Source: Neckera pumila
Lineage: Eukaryota; Streptophyta; Bryopsida; Hypnales; Neckeraceae
Length of the DNA stretch: 64,000 nt
Assembly: GCA_963969595.1 (NCBI GenBank)
Contig: OZ018409.1
Coordinates: 29,215,282 to 29,279,281, forward strand
Direction of reading: 5' to 3'
A model generated the notes under the pieces. It had not been told where the DNA came from. It saw only the letters and a program-made list of their open reading frames with translations, and ran no database searches. The translations under genes were made by a program, and so were the position numbers. Below, in pieces: positions 1 through 12,469 of this stretch (positions are counted from its first letter, which is position 1; each line of letters starts with the position of its first letter).

Positions 1-18
1 TGATGGGATGTGATGCTT

Positions 19-1313
19 TCACCGCCTGGAGACGGGGTCGAAGGTGGAAACTCCGGCCACGGCCACCCCCAAGACGGTCACCACCACTCCTCCGGCGACG
101 ACGCTCAGAAGCAGGTTGCGGAGTGAGTCGGACACGCCGGGTTGCGCTGCTTCGGCGATCTCGGGCACCACGGAAGCGGCGACAAGTGCCAGACCGGTGA
201 GGCCGACGACGTTGTGTTCCTTAGTAGCACTGTCAGAATGCCACAAGACTGCTGTCAGAGGTAGATTTATATCTTAAGATTCCACTATCGCTTAAAACAA
301 GAACAGAACTCCAAAACTTATAAAATCTTATAAAATTTGCAAGGTCGCTAGAGAGAATTCCGAGAGCAAACACTAAGCCGAAAATTGACATCAAGACTGT
401 GGCCATAGCCATAGCCATACGAACAACGGACATGCACACGAAGAGAGCTCAAAAGCTTAAATGGCGCTACAAAATCGCGCGCGAGATCTCCTCCAGCAAG
501 TACGAAGTCGAAAATTGGGATCCAGATTGTCGCCATAGCTAAAGGAAAGATAAGCATCTACAGCACGAGCTTGCATATCAACGAATACTCTGTTCACGGC
601 TGCAAATAAAATTACTCTCCCATTCCTCAAAGAAGCTAAAAGGATTAAATATCCGGCGGTTCACATACGCATAAAATTGACCAAAAGAAACTAAATCGCA
701 AGCAAAATAGCGACGTCGAACCACGCACCGGAGCACATCCTAAACAGCCAAATCCTCACTCGCATTTCACAGTTCTGCATTGACGAAGCCACACATCGTA
801 TTTCTCAACTCCACCACAAACCGATTACCACTACTAAACACATCCTCTCTCCATGAAAACATCTAAAAAACCATGAAGCCAAACCGCGCGCATTTCTCAA
901 CTCCACTACAAACCGATTACCACTACCAAGCACATCCTCTCTCCAAGAAAACATCTAAGAAACAAACCGCGCGCATTTCTCACCTCCACATCAAACCGAT
1001 TACAAAAATCATCCTCTCTCAAAAAACAAACAAACTACGAAATCATGAAGCCAAGCCACTCCCATTTCCTAACCGATCACTCACTCCTATCATATCATCT
1101 ACCTCCACATACAAATCAGCAACAAAATAACAGAGAGAATCACACAATCACGTACCTCATGGAAACGCGGCTGCCGTTGGACACACCGAGCGCCACCTGC
1201 TTCCTCGACATGAGCAAAACTCTCTTGTTTTTCCCCCCGGGCGCCTTGGCAGCGACTCCGCGGGAGGCCAAAGCGGCCACAGCAGTGGTCGACGTCATAG
1301 CTGCGCACGCCAT
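19..1313 (-). CDS. psbX: Photosystem II subunit X precursor (PsbX), nuclear-encoded, two exons
   Basis: Small thylakoid membrane subunit of photosystem II, near cytochrome b559 and the quinone site by family knowledge. Exon 1 is 1313-1156 (ATG at 1313-1311), the intron is 1155-230 with donor AG|GTACGT and acceptor CTGACAG, and exon 2 is 229-19 ending in TGA. The join gives 122 residues, close to other plant precursors. Residues 1-52 form an Ala/Ser/Arg/Lys-rich plastid transit peptide. Residues 63-80 are a hydrophobic lumen-targeting segment ending PEIAEAA, a likely processing site. The mature part starts near residue 81, with one membrane span (about 90-113) and the tail FDPVSRR. Exon 2 matches PsbX throughout. 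The start is the first ATG; upstream codons in frame lack one. The intron is 926 bp and carries short tandem repeats. Antisense open frames over both exons are shadows. Confidence 0.93.
382..545. repeat. Two-copy direct repeat in the psbX intron
   Basis: A block of about 33 bp beginning CCGAAAATTGACATCAAG at 382 recurs, diverged, 126 bp later at 508 (TCGAAAATTGGGATCCAG). Both copies lie in the psbX intron. No function is evident. Confidence 0.5.
798..1020. repeat. Imperfect tandem repeat in the psbX intron (about 85-92-bp unit)
   Basis: Three units share the order TTTCTCAACTCCA, ACAAACCGATTAC, then CATCCTCTCTC. They start near 801, 893 and 976, so the spacings are about 92 and 83 bp. A degraded fourth unit may follow to about 1110. 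The strand shown is pyrimidine-poor and the transcribed strand purine-rich with GA runs. Confidence 0.7.
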
Positions 1314-2150
1314 CGCTACCGACTCCTTCGACAACAAAAAGTCCTCAAACAATCCCGAACAAGAATGTGTAGTTGCTACGTTCTGTGATAATAACTTGAC
1401 CTGGAGTGAGTGCGCACTAGCTTAGCTTGTTGTTTTGGTGCAAAGAACACACGACATAGCCAACAGGGGCAAATTCCGAGAAGGATTTATGAAACGGAGT
1501 TCCAAAATCGACGGACCAGCCAACCGCGAGTTGGATGAGGGGATCAAAAGGAAGGAGCCAGGCGCGAGCGGAGTTTCAGGTTGGGGGAAGGGAACGCGGG
1601 GGGGAACTGGGAACACTGTGATTGATGGGCGGGGAGCGTAATTGATCCGGTGCAGGGGAGGGAGGGCGGGGATTGGCTAACGGGGACCACGAGCGCGTTG
1701 GCGGGTGGTCTCCGCCAGTTGGGGAGGGGGATTGCGGATGGGAGCGTCGTGTGTTATCCTCGTCCCCCGGCGCTATCTTTGTGAGTGGGTCCTTTGCTCT
1801 CTCGCCCGACGGGAGCAGCCAAATTTTGATTGGTCAATTTTTCGTCAGTATCTCATTTCAGTTTTCTTTTTCTGTTTTTTTTACACAAGTAAAGGTACCT
1901 TTATTGCAAGAAAAAGAGTAACAAGGACCCAGATGCAAGCGGCCTAAGTAGGCAAGCATTAGAGAGAATTCGGGCCGTATAAAGGGCTGCGAGTTCCCAC
2001 AAGTTCTGCTGAGTTCTCCACTGCTCGAACTGCGCCATTGCAGCAGGGTGACATGGCCGAACTTCAGCCACATCAGATTTTCAAAAAAAAAAAATCCTTA
2101 AACTGAAATTTGGATTTTTTTTTTCTTTGAATAATATTATTCTTACAAAC
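1314..2150 (-). promoter_or_regulatory. Probable 5' leader and promoter region of psbX
   Basis: This lies upstream of the psbX start on the minus strand. From about 1440 to 1850 it is clearly richer in G and C than the surrounding DNA, as expected of a gene's 5' flank. A GGATAA sequence on the minus strand near 1752 resembles an I-box/GATA light element, but one short match proves little. No TATA box could be assigned. Beyond 1850 the sequence turns AT-rich. Confidence 0.4.
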
Positions 2151-2937
2151 TGTACTAACGTTCACCGCATGGAGACAGATTGAGGAATAAGCCTAAAACA
2201 GCCCTTTTATGCCCCCTGATTTCCTTTAATGTGATCAATAAAAACAAAATAATAAAATACAACAAGAACGCCGTCCCCCACCCGCCGGGGGACTTGCACC
2301 CTACGCGGTTGAAAGACAAAATTGGCATCCATCTCAAGTGACCATCAAGCATATGTGCAAACATAGTACTACATGTCCATCACCATTCAAAGCCATTCCT
2401 AGCCTTCTCCCACCTCTTGGGACTACCAAATTACTACTTACTTGCCGAGTCCCACTAAACTCGCTTGTAGTCAATAATCCCCATCCAGATGCACTACATA
2501 AGTTTAGCCAGGTGCCAACGGATGTTGTTGAATGTTGCATCGTAGCATTCAATCTACAATACCCACAAAATGACAGTGCAAAGCATTGCACAGATATTGC
2601 TAACCGCATCATATTACACTTTAGTTTAGAACTATCCTACATCAGGGTTGGATTTGTCCAAAAATAACTCAAAATAAAATAAATTAAAATATGGCATTTA
2701 ATGAATTTTCAAAAATTCTAATGTGGTGTAATTGAATGGTGTAGAAAATACAAATGAAAATAATCTTAATCCTCAAAAAAATATGAAAGTCAAAGCCATG
2801 AGTATTAGTAAAGCTACAAGTATTGGTAAAGCTATGATTATTGTATTGCTAAAGGTCAAGAAATATTACAAACCCTACTAAAGGTCACCAAATCCTCCAA
2901 ATTCTATAACGTGAACTTCCAAAAATTCTAAATCAAA
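2151..2937. other. Intergenic, nothing recognised
   Basis: AT-rich sequence with short open frames only. It has no protein similarity that I recognise and no clear repeat ends. Confidence 0.5.
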
Positions 2938-3881
2938 TTAACCCCTAAAGGACCAAACATCATTTTTTGGCAGCATAGCAATTTTGGGCAGCTCACTACG
3001 AATACAAATTTTTATATTTTTCTTTGAAATTTTCACACAAGATGTGCCCAAGGAGTAGCTTCAAGGCCCAACAATTTTCATAACTTTTGATTACATGGAT
3101 AAAAAGTTATTGCATGATATGTAAATTTCTGCGTTTGGCGAGCAGCCCGGGCAACTCAAAAAAAATCTTTAAAAAACACTTTTCTGAAAAATCAAATATT
3201 GGAAATTTGTTTTATAGATTTATATATACTTGGAAAGCTTTGAATCATTCCATTTGGATTAACGAGTCAAAGGTTATGAGGAGTTTTAGTTTGAGGGTAG
3301 TTATGGAATCTCTACTCTAAAATAAACTTTGAAGTCCTTTATCTAACTCAATTTTCAATATTTTTGAATAAAACAAAAAACATTGGGTGTATACTGTTTA
3401 ATACAACATTACAATTTTTGGGATTGGCATTTTTCAATTCCATAATTAAATTCTTGACAATTTAGTATTTTGAGTCATTCTCTACCTCTTCCTTCTTACT
3501 GTTTTTTTCCTATATGTTGTACAATTCCAAATGATTTGAAAATTTTCAAGCATGTAGCCAATTTGCCTTGAAGAATGAATTCAAAGAGTAAATACCATTT
3601 TAGACATCTTTTCATACAAATGTGACCTTGTAAAGGGCAGCTGCCCAGATTTTTGCAGTGATTAAAAAAGGATTTTTGTCAATTCAAACGCTATTATTTT
3701 GCAATCTACATGGTGGAAAACTCTGAAACTTTTTCCACATCTTCTTAAACCAGTGTACTAAAAGATCCTATGGTTACATGTGTTCAAAAATGTTTTTTTC
3801 CTAAAGTTTGGTACTTGTATAAGAAGTGGCAGTTTTGGAGCGGTTTTGGTGAAAACATAGTCAAAAACCTTTAGGGGTTAA
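2938..3881 (-). mobile_element. Family G1 element (piggyBac-type ends), complete
   Basis: TTAA stands at both edges (2938-2941 and 3878-3881). Inside them the ends are CCCCTAAAGGACCA and, inverted, ACCTTTAGGGG. The element is about 940 bp without a long open frame, so it is non-autonomous. It reads opposite to the copies at 4039, 12470 and 59058, with which it shares internal blocks in the same order (AACCATAGGATC, GATTGCAAGATATTA, CATAACTTTTGA). Confidence 0.8.
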
Positions 3882-4038
3882 CAAATGGAAATTCAATAAA
3901 AAAAAAAGATATTTGTATGCGGCTTAACAAATTTGACCCCAGTGTTTTGTACTCCCTTCATTCTATTTAGTGTGTTCCAGAGTAAATACATACTATTATA
4001 GTATTTGAGATAATTTTGTTTAATATTACTCTTATGAT

Positions 4039-4968
4039 TTAACTTCAAAAGTTCTTTGACTATATTCTCACCAAAATTGCTCCAAAAGTGCCATTTCTAG
4101 CACAAGTATCAAATTTTTGAAAAATATCACTTTTGGACACATATAACCATAGTATACTATAGTAATATAGTTTGAAAAGATGTGGAAAAAATTTCAAAAA
4201 TTTCCACCCTATAGATTGTAAGATATTAGCCTCTGAAAAGGCAAAAAATAATTTGGGGGCCTATGAGAAAATAGGCAGTTGCACTTTACAAGGTCAGATC
4301 ATCATGAGAAAATTTCCAAAATGGTTGTGCTTCTTTGGATTCATTTTTCAGGACAAGATGGCTACATGCTTGAAAATTTTCAGATCATTTGGAATTGTAC
4401 AACATATAGGAAAAATAGTAAATAGAAAGTAGTAGAGAATGATTCAAAATATAAAATTGTTGAGAATTTTGTTTTGGAATTGAAAAATGCCAATCCAATG
4501 GTTCTAATGTTGTCATAAACAATATACATCCTATGATTTCAATTTTTTCCAAAAATATTGAAAATTGAGTAAAATAAACAACTTCAAAGTTTCTTTAAAA
4601 GTAGGAAATTCATAACTGCCAGCAAACTAAAACTCCTCATAACTTTTGACTCATTGATCAAAATGGAATCATTCACAACTTTCCACATATATATAATTTT
4701 AATAAACCAATTTCAAATTTTTATTTTTGAAAAAAGTGTTTTTTTTCTTATCTACCCGGACTACCCGAGTTGAAAAACAAACTACATATCATGCAACAAC
4801 TTTTGACTCATATTTCTAAATGTCATGAAATTTTGTGCATATGAAGGATATTCCTTGTCTTTATCTTCTAATAAAATTTTAATTTAAAATATGCAAACCT
4901 CTAGTCACGCGTACCAGCCCAAAAATTCTATGTTGCCAAAAAACAAATGTTGGTCCTTTAGAGGTTAA
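4039..4968 (+). mobile_element. Family G1 element, left end degraded
   Basis: The right end is TGGTCCTTTAGAGG followed by TTAA. The left end has TTAA at 4039 but a mutated terminus. The body aligns along its length with the inverted copy at 2938-3881. No coding capacity. Confidence 0.72.
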
Positions 4969-5717
4969 GGAATCTACGCTATTCAAAGATCAAGTTTTCT
5001 TCTTATTCTGAATAGTATTACAATTACAATATGTACAATAGTGTTGGACTACGCAAATATTCCAGTTGCGTACAAGTTGGCAATCAGCAATCAAAATGAC
5101 TACCCCCAAAGTATACAATCATTTTACCACTACAAACTTGGGGTGAAGTATAATCTACAATAGTTGACGATAAAAGCTCTATATAGTGTGGCTCCATAAC
5201 TGTAGGAATAATACTATTTGAAAAGCAACACCAAAAATAATGAAGGAGTAGCTACTTTAATACTAAAATGGGTGCAAAAAATGGATGAAATCACCAAAAT
5301 CCTTATATACAAACATAAGATTCACTAATATCTGGGTGAAAGCTACTGCTAATAGATAATTTTGTAGGTGAATGTAAACATATAAAAAATTCTATTCATT
5401 CTATCCTTACTTGCACGCATTGCAAGATGCTAATTACTTTACCAACTTCCCCCTCCAAAAAAAATTGACTGTTATAGAGTTAGTGGTATACACTTGCATT
5501 CAAAGCAAAGCCATTTCTAATCATATTACAAATTAAACCATTATGGAGTCATTTTGGGATGCAAATCATTTTTCATCTACAGATTTGTACTTTGTCTATC
5601 TAACACCAAAAATTTTGTCTATTTTTAACGACCATCATTCATTGTCTGGTGACTAAATTTTGACAAAGCAAGTTTTGAAAAAAAATTCCCCCCAAATTTA
5701 TATATCTTGGCAAAATC
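4969..5717. other. Intergenic, nothing recognised
   Basis: AT-rich. A small near-palindrome surrounds 5100-5170. No gene-like reading frame. Confidence 0.4.
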
Positions 5718-5986
5718 CATTAGGGGAGATTTGAGGGCATTGGAGGGCCATTTCATGCTTGTTCCCAAGTCTGGCCTAGTATGGGCTGTCAGAATTTAAA
5801 ATAAAAAAATAAAAATAAATAAAAAAATCCTCCCAAATATCATTTTTGACCTATTTTTTTTTTATTTAAAAAAAAAATGATGTGGCACTCTCTCAGCCAC
5901 ATCAACCAACAGTTATCTTGCGTTCCCGCAGTCTGGGAACATATAATAACTCGCAGGCTCTTAGAGGCCTTACATCTCTTCTAATG
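5718..5986 (+). mobile_element. Family A element (ends CATTAG...CTAATG)
   Basis: Inverted ends CATTAGGGGAGATTTGAGGG and CATCTCTTCTAATG, with a shared internal section that includes GATGTGGCACTCTCTC and a homopolymer-rich centre. 269 bp, non-coding. The same architecture occurs at 17322, 19697, 25099, 41398, 50749 and 56907. Confidence 0.8.
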
Positions 5987-8410
5987 ATTACTTCATGGTT
6001 AACTCCTAAATGATTGAAAGATGTATTTAGGCTTTCATTTGTTTTGGGCAAGGCAATTGTCATCTCAATTTTTTATCCTACAATTAGAATTTTGCATATA
6101 AATGTATACAAGGATTATTTTAAATGCATGACAAATTTAAAAAAAAACTAGAATAGTGGCTACAAAATTATGTCTAATTTAATCTATTTGCTCTTAACAT
6201 GGACACATCAACAGCTTTTATACTAAAAATTTTTTTCATGGATTTTTACAGCAAATAATTGACTTTGAAAAGTTTTGAAACATATACACTTTCTAGAATT
6301 TTTTTTAAAAGATAACTATCCAAGTCCAAAGAGATGTAAAAAAACTTCCAAGTTTCAAGGTAAATATTTACAATTTGTGAGGTTTCTAAATCTAAAAGAT
6401 TTACACAATATACTTCAATGAATTAGCTACATGATGTTATAATTGGACTAAAAAAATTTGTCAAAAATTTATTTTTAGCTACCCATGTTGAGACCAAAAA
6501 CACATTTCACCTCACAATTCAACAATAGTTTAGTCAAGTTACGTACAAATTAGTATACTAATAACATGATATACAATCTTCTAAAATAATTAAAAGAAAT
6601 TGACTTTATAATGGCTCTTCAAAAAATGCAAATGAAAAGTTTAAGCTTTTTGGTCATTTAGATGGTAACATATGTGCACCCATTATCATCATTGCCCAAA
6701 ATGCGATGCCTATATTTGAATCAATAAGAAATACAAAACCTAAGTATTGATGACACAAGATGTATACAATCAAAAAGTGGAAGTAGAAAAGAGATCATTT
6801 TTGATACACCATTGAGTAATAGTTTTAATTTTGATATGAACTTATTCATGCATTATTAAAATAATGCATGCTAAATTGCATTGGAATCCTTTGTCAATTG
6901 CTAATGCAAAACCAATCAAATCATTTGTATTATATATTAGTAAGTTTACATATATGCTAAGGTATATTCTCATTTAGTATTAAAGATTGCTACTTGGGAT
7001 TTTATAAAAGACTTTAGACCTACTTCTAGTCCCAATTCACACTGCTAACATCATCCCTAATACCAAATGCAAACATACCCTAATAGCGTTGATTGTAGGT
7101 GCACTTACTAAAAATGGGAAAACACTGCCCTATCCTGTATTTGGTTTGAAAGCTTAGTCAATAAGAATAATTATGAGTTTTGGATTTAAAAGGAGTTTTG
7201 CACAAAAAAAAAGCTATTTTAAAGACGTTTGAGAAGCTACCTCATTTGAAAATAAGTCAATGTTACATGGTCAATTTAACCTTTTTGTAGAGTAGTTTCT
7301 TGTTTTGAAGTTACAATATGCTTAACACTCCAATTGAATACCTCAATGCTGGACCATCTAATGTGTGGATTATGAGTATTGAAAAGTATATTTCATCCTA
7401 TAAATAGTCATGGACCAAGCTTCAAGAAAAATTGCATAATATAAGCAATCTCAAACATGGCTTGAATTCAAAGAATGCCCACTTAAACCGATTTTATTAT
7501 TAGGAATTTCATAATAAAGCCTTAAATAGATAACAAAGTTGAAATTTTAAATTCAACTATAGCATAATCCAGTTAAATTAAGTTTTAGATAGATTCATGT
7601 GTTAATTGGAGGTCTTAGTATAAAATCAATTTGAATGACCTTTTTTAGACCTAATACAATGAATTAGATTTTAAAGTGTAAGGACAACTAAAGGATTGTT
7701 GTAATTCATTTTGTTATCTAGTTGAGTTCTCAAACTCAACCACAGCTTACAAATATACAAAACTTCACTTGTGTTTGCATATACACTAAGTAGTTGAATT
7801 TTTTGATTCAACCAAAATTTCCAACTGAAATGTTTGTATGGATGAACCTACATATATCAATAAAAGAAAAGAAAATTTCTCATTATGAATCATTGATATA
7901 AATATTTTGGAGGAACTATTATTATTCAAATTATTTTTTTAAGTAATCTTATCATCTCTTGATCATTAGAGAATCTAATTTTTGAAATTTCAAAACTTTC
8001 ACTCATTAAATTAAGCTTTCATCTATTTAGCCCTACAACATCTAATATACTGGGTTGCCTTTTCTAATAGTATTGGCTTCAAATGCTATTTTGAGCTAAA
8101 CTATGACACAAACATTTTTCTCTAGTTTCATTTCCTTCTTAAAACGTGCAAAAATGTTCATTTGAGTTTAACTAAGATAAGAGTGAAGTTAAAGGCACCA
8201 AATTTTTTCTATCTTTGTCTTTACAAAAGAACTTGAAAAATGTTTTTTTAGAAGCAAATCAAAATTAGTGTGATTTGTTCAAAGATCAAGGTAGTAAATA
8301 CAATTGAAATTAACTATGACCATTGTCAATCACAAAGTTTTTTCTTCTATTTTTATTTGTAGAAAGTTATAATTTTTATCTCTAAAGAAATAACCAAGAT
8401 TTATAAGCCT
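5987..8410. other. AT-rich intergenic DNA, nothing recognised
   Basis: About 2.4 kb of AT-rich sequence without open frames of note and without element ends matching the other families here. Confidence 0.45.
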
Positions 8411-8880
8411 TTAACCTCTAAAGGACCAAAGGGGTGTCCAGATTTCCAAAATTGTGAAGACCTATTATAAATTGTAACTTAGAAGAATATTTTAATGATG
8501 ACTTTCGAATAATAGCTATAAAATGCTATTTATAGATCACATCCATATAGTTAGATCAACAAAAATACATACCAATATTTTTCAGTAAAATTCAAAGCCA
8601 AAAATTGGAAATTCTTTCTAAAATCAATTGTAGATTGAATATTTATGATTTTTTAAAAGATTTTTTTTATCTAAGTTCTAAATATTGAGTTCTAAATATA
8701 GTGATTTTTTTTTCTTGATTTCACTTTAAGAAACCCATGTTTTTTGGGATGCCTTCACTATTTTTTGAAACGCATTTTTGTGGACATTAAACAAAAAAAC
8801 CTAAGTTTTTATGTCAACAATGGTGTTCAATAAAACAACTTTATATAGGTTTTCAAGGGCCTATCTCCCCCCTAAATTCC
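8411..8880. mobile_element. Possible fragment with a family G-like left end
   Basis: TTAACCTCTAAAGGACCAAA at 8411 resembles a family G terminus next to TTAA. The interior does not clearly match G1, G2 or G3 and no right end was found. The right boundary given is arbitrary. Confidence 0.3.
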
Positions 8881-10140
8881 TATTAGTAACCTTATCAACT
8901 TGGATTTCCATCCTCATCCTCAAAGATTTACATCCTAATCTTAAATTTTGACTATCGACCATTTATGCTGGACCAACATCCTAAATTTTGGAGATCAACT
9001 CCAAATGTCAGATGGACTGTATTGTTGGCTCTAGATTGCCGTATTTTGTCCAAAGACTCTCAATCCCCCGTACCAGAACCAAAAATCCATCGTAGGCTAG
9101 TCTAGATTAAAAATCAAGTTGTGATAAATTTCTAAATCTTGAGGGTCTCCTATTTTGAGAAAAGTAACTAGCCCAAGGTCTTTGATAGGTGCAAGGGAGT
9201 AGGAAAAGACTCCTTGTTGGCTTTGTTTTGTCATCCTATGCCCCTAAAATGCCGGTCAACCTTGCGAGGACTGCGCCACGTCATTAATTCTTAAGGATCC
9301 TTACCGGCTCGGGTACTTAGCGCTATTAGAATGTTGCAAAATTTACTAGAGCGCATTATTAACATAAAACAAGCTATCGTAATTTTTAGTAAAATTTTAC
9401 CGCAACCTGATAATTTACAAAAAAAAATTGTTGGAGGTTAGAATGGTTGACCGTCCAGAAGAGGTTCTTCTCGAAGTCTAAAGATGCCGGGAATTTTTAT
9501 GACACTTTTTAGGAAGCCTCACAAAAGACGCGTAGGTGTTTTTTTGTACATGGCCCAATTGGTCAGTGGAGATCCAAATTGGCCTCCCTGAATTGTTAAT
9601 GGCGCGGGAATCTTTTGTAGATGAGGAAATCTTGACAAATCGATTTTGCCATTGGACTCCTGGAATGGAATTTAATGTAGAACACCATACCTGGGTAGTA
9701 AATTCCTCCACGGGCCCATCTTGAGTTAATGGCTCTTGTAGGCTAACAATCAGTTTTTTGGGGGAATTCATCAATCTAATAGGAAATTCAAAATCTAACT
9801 CTAGGCTTCAATTTAGTGGCCTTGCTGTGAATCCCTTGGACCAACTTAGCCATGACTTGCCACATTTACGGTGGGATAGACTCTCTTGCGGCTATGCGAC
9901 TCAAATCCAGTAAATCCCGTAATCTTGTAATTTCTACTTTATTCTTAGATGAGGTTTGGAGAAGTTCTAAGGATAAAATCAAAACTAGACCAAATACTAT
10001 AATGAATATGACACAACACTATTTTGATTTTACATTCTTTTTATGGCTTTTTGTATATTTTTATCTACTTTAAGTTGCAGATTTTAAAATAACAAAATCT
10101 ACAAGTCTCAACTGATAAATTTGGATTTCACAGAAGACAC
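8881..10140. other. Intergenic, possible retroelement relic
   Basis: The base composition becomes less AT-biased from about 9000, and 9536-9724 holds a 62-codon frame without a recognisable domain. Its closeness to the gypsy relic at 10469 suggests decayed retroelement sequence, but nothing conclusive is visible. Confidence 0.25.
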
Positions 10141-10149
10141 AAGAAGAAA

Positions 10150-10465
10150 ACTGCATTTCATTTGCCAAAAATTGCATTTTACTTGCCAAAAACTGCATTC
10201 TACGTGTCAAAAATTGTATTTTACTTGACAGAAATTGCATTGTATTCAATAGAAAGTATGGAGGGGATTTTATTGAGTTCTCCCTTTGTAACGCAAAATT
10301 CTACGTTCCAACGTTTCAACACAAAATTTGACAAGTAAAATGCAAAATTTTGTGTTAGAATGCAAAATTTTGCGTTACGAAGGGAGACCTCAACAAAAAA
10401 CCTTCCATACTTTTTTGTTGAGTAAAGTGCAATTTTTGACAAGTACAATGCAATTTTCTTCTAGT
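10150..10465. repeat. Foldback (inverted repeat) with short internal repeats
   Basis: The halves pair around about 10333. GTATGGAGGGGATTTTATTG at 10256 faces CAAAAAACCTTCCATAC ending at 10410, and the flanking runs of ATTGCATTTTACTTG face CAAGTAAAATGCAA. The left arm also carries several near-copies of AAATTGCATTTTACTTG. Non-coding, probably a foldback-type mobile element or its remnant. Confidence 0.6.
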
Positions 10466-10468
10466 GAG

Positions 10469-10990
10469 AGTAGCAACCCTTCCCTCTTGTATGATTTGTG
10501 GGATAACCTGTACAGAGCTAAGGCTAGCAATTCCGTTAGACAGTTGATCAATGTGGCCCCAACGCTGTAGAAGCAATTCAAAAAAGAGGCCACAATTCCA
10601 TGTGCTTCCAAATTTCACAAGTTAGGTAAACAATAGTTGAACCTTTGCCTGATTTAGATGGAAACAAATCCGACCATGAAATCCCTGGGCCATTGGCCAA
10701 AAGGTCAAAATCCGACCTAAAGGGTTCCGTGGAGACGTTTGAGCTAGTGGAAATTGCTGTCGAGATCCTAGATAAGATCATCCCTCGGGCTCTAGTAGAC
10801 GATAAGAGCGGCATTAATATTATGCCCACCTTTACAATACACAAGTTGGGATTAGAGGTAATTCACCCATCTTATGTCACGCTTAAATGTGCCAATCAAC
10901 GGATAATTAAGATGGTGGGCTTAATCAAAGATCTTAAGATCCAGACCGGGGGCGTTGATTAAGTGGTCACTTTTGAAGTCCTATGTGAGT
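10469..10990 (+). pseudogene. Ty3/gypsy retrotransposon relic: end of gag and start of aspartic protease
   Basis: One frame at 10645-10962 reads a protease-like segment with RALVDDKSGINIMP then HKLGLEVIHPS, the pattern around the active site of plant gypsy proteases. The usual Asp-Ser/Thr-Gly triplet reads Asp-Asp-Lys-Ser-Gly. Upstream, in another register (10469-10568), SVRQLINVAPTL resembles the preceding linker of the same polyproteins, separated by stops. Downstream VTFEVL continues after a stop. No reverse transcriptase or integrase follows, so this is a broken fragment. Family assignment comes from recalled motif patterns, not a search. Confidence 0.55.
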
Positions 10991-12469
10991 GTTTTCAACT
11001 CCATCTTTGAGTCAGAAAGTGCAGACAGACTTTCGCGGCTTGCAAATGGAAATTAATCCTAGATGTATAACTCTTAGTCCAAGCAATGAACACTTTTTAG
11101 CCTTCCAAGAAATGAACACTTTTTGTTATTGTAAATCCTATATATCAATTCAAATAATTCTAAAGCACACTAATCGTTAAATGATTAGAATGTTGTGGTT
11201 AAATCAGACTATGAGGTGAAAATAAAATCTAATCTAAACTAACTTTGTATCTAAGTAAAGTGACAGAATATAACTTCCCCTTTATAAATTGGTAACGAAA
11301 GTTAGATTCTAAGATTCTTAATAAAAATTATCGACAAATGAAATTTGACATCTCTTAACCTAAAAACTTAATCCGCAAATTTTAAATAGAAAATCAATTT
11401 TAAATCTTAGGATTAAGATCTTAATTATTCTAACTACAGAATTTTAAAATAAAACCTAATTTTGACTTGAACGGAAGAATTTCATCTAAATTGGATCTAA
11501 ACTTCACCCAAATTTTCATCCTTCAAAAATAAAGTTTTTTTAAAAGTAAAAGTGGATTTTGGAATCCTTAAAGATTTTTTGGTTGATTCCAACTTTAAAT
11601 GATTCTTTAATGATTTTTTTTAAGTTTTCAATTGTTTCTTTAATTAATCCTAGTTCTAACTTATGATTCTAAACTATTATTTTTTGGGTATTTCAGTACT
11701 GAGGCAACAAGCAAGAAATTACCTTTCCAACAAGGTAATACACAATGAAAAGTAATTCTTTACAAAAAAATTATAAATGGATGAAATTTTACTTTAATTG
11801 ATAAGTCAAAACTTCATCCTCAAGTTATTTCTAATTTTTAAAGGCAAACCAACTTCAACTTTTAACTTCAAATCCTTCTTTTAATCTAATTCTCTAAATT
11901 CTTTTCTAGATTTTTTAGATTCTTTTGGATGGAATTCCTAGATTCTCATCCAATTTATGATGAAAATTCAATCATTGGTAACTTCTTTTTTTGGTTATTT
12001 TTTAAGTATGAGATATTTTTTGAACCTTCTAAAAATGAAATATTGTTTTCTAAATATTTTATCATTTTGGCCTAAAAAATGACTTTTAAGTTCCTAATCT
12101 TAATGCTAAATCATTTCAAAAGAAAAAGGAAAAAGAAAAAACTAACATAACTCTGTGTCAATGGTTGCCATCGTGCTATCATTACAAATCACTAATACGA
12201 TGGTTTTGTAGTATTCATTGTCTTCCATCATGTGTGTTTGGTTTGCCTATTTGGTGAATAATTGGGAATTAGATCATTTTAAAATCTTCCTTTCTACATT
12301 CCCCCTAGCAAAATTCCTACAAAAATTAGTTAAATTTTCCAAATATTTGATTCAATTCCTTTAGATTTTAGGAATTAAATTAAATACTACGTATTTTCTA
12401 ATTGATTTTAAAAGTAGTTCTTGACTAAATCAAACTTCAAGGGACTAACTTGCCTTGTTAGTTTCCAAA
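10991..12469. other. AT-rich intergenic DNA, nothing recognised
   Basis: About 1.5 kb without supported genes or element termini. Homopolymer runs are common. Confidence 0.45.

Noticed and set aside
3..277. Plus-strand open frames over the psbX second exon
   Set aside because: They are antisense by-products of a GC-rich coding exon; the minus-strand frame matches PsbX and splices correctly.
1045..1425. 126-codon plus-strand frame across psbX exon 1
   Set aside because: Antisense to the transit-peptide exon, no similarity, and explained by the base composition of that exon.
1972..1990. GTATAAAGGG as a TATA box on the plus strand
   Set aside because: No gene follows on the plus strand, and single TATA-like words are common in this AT-rich DNA.
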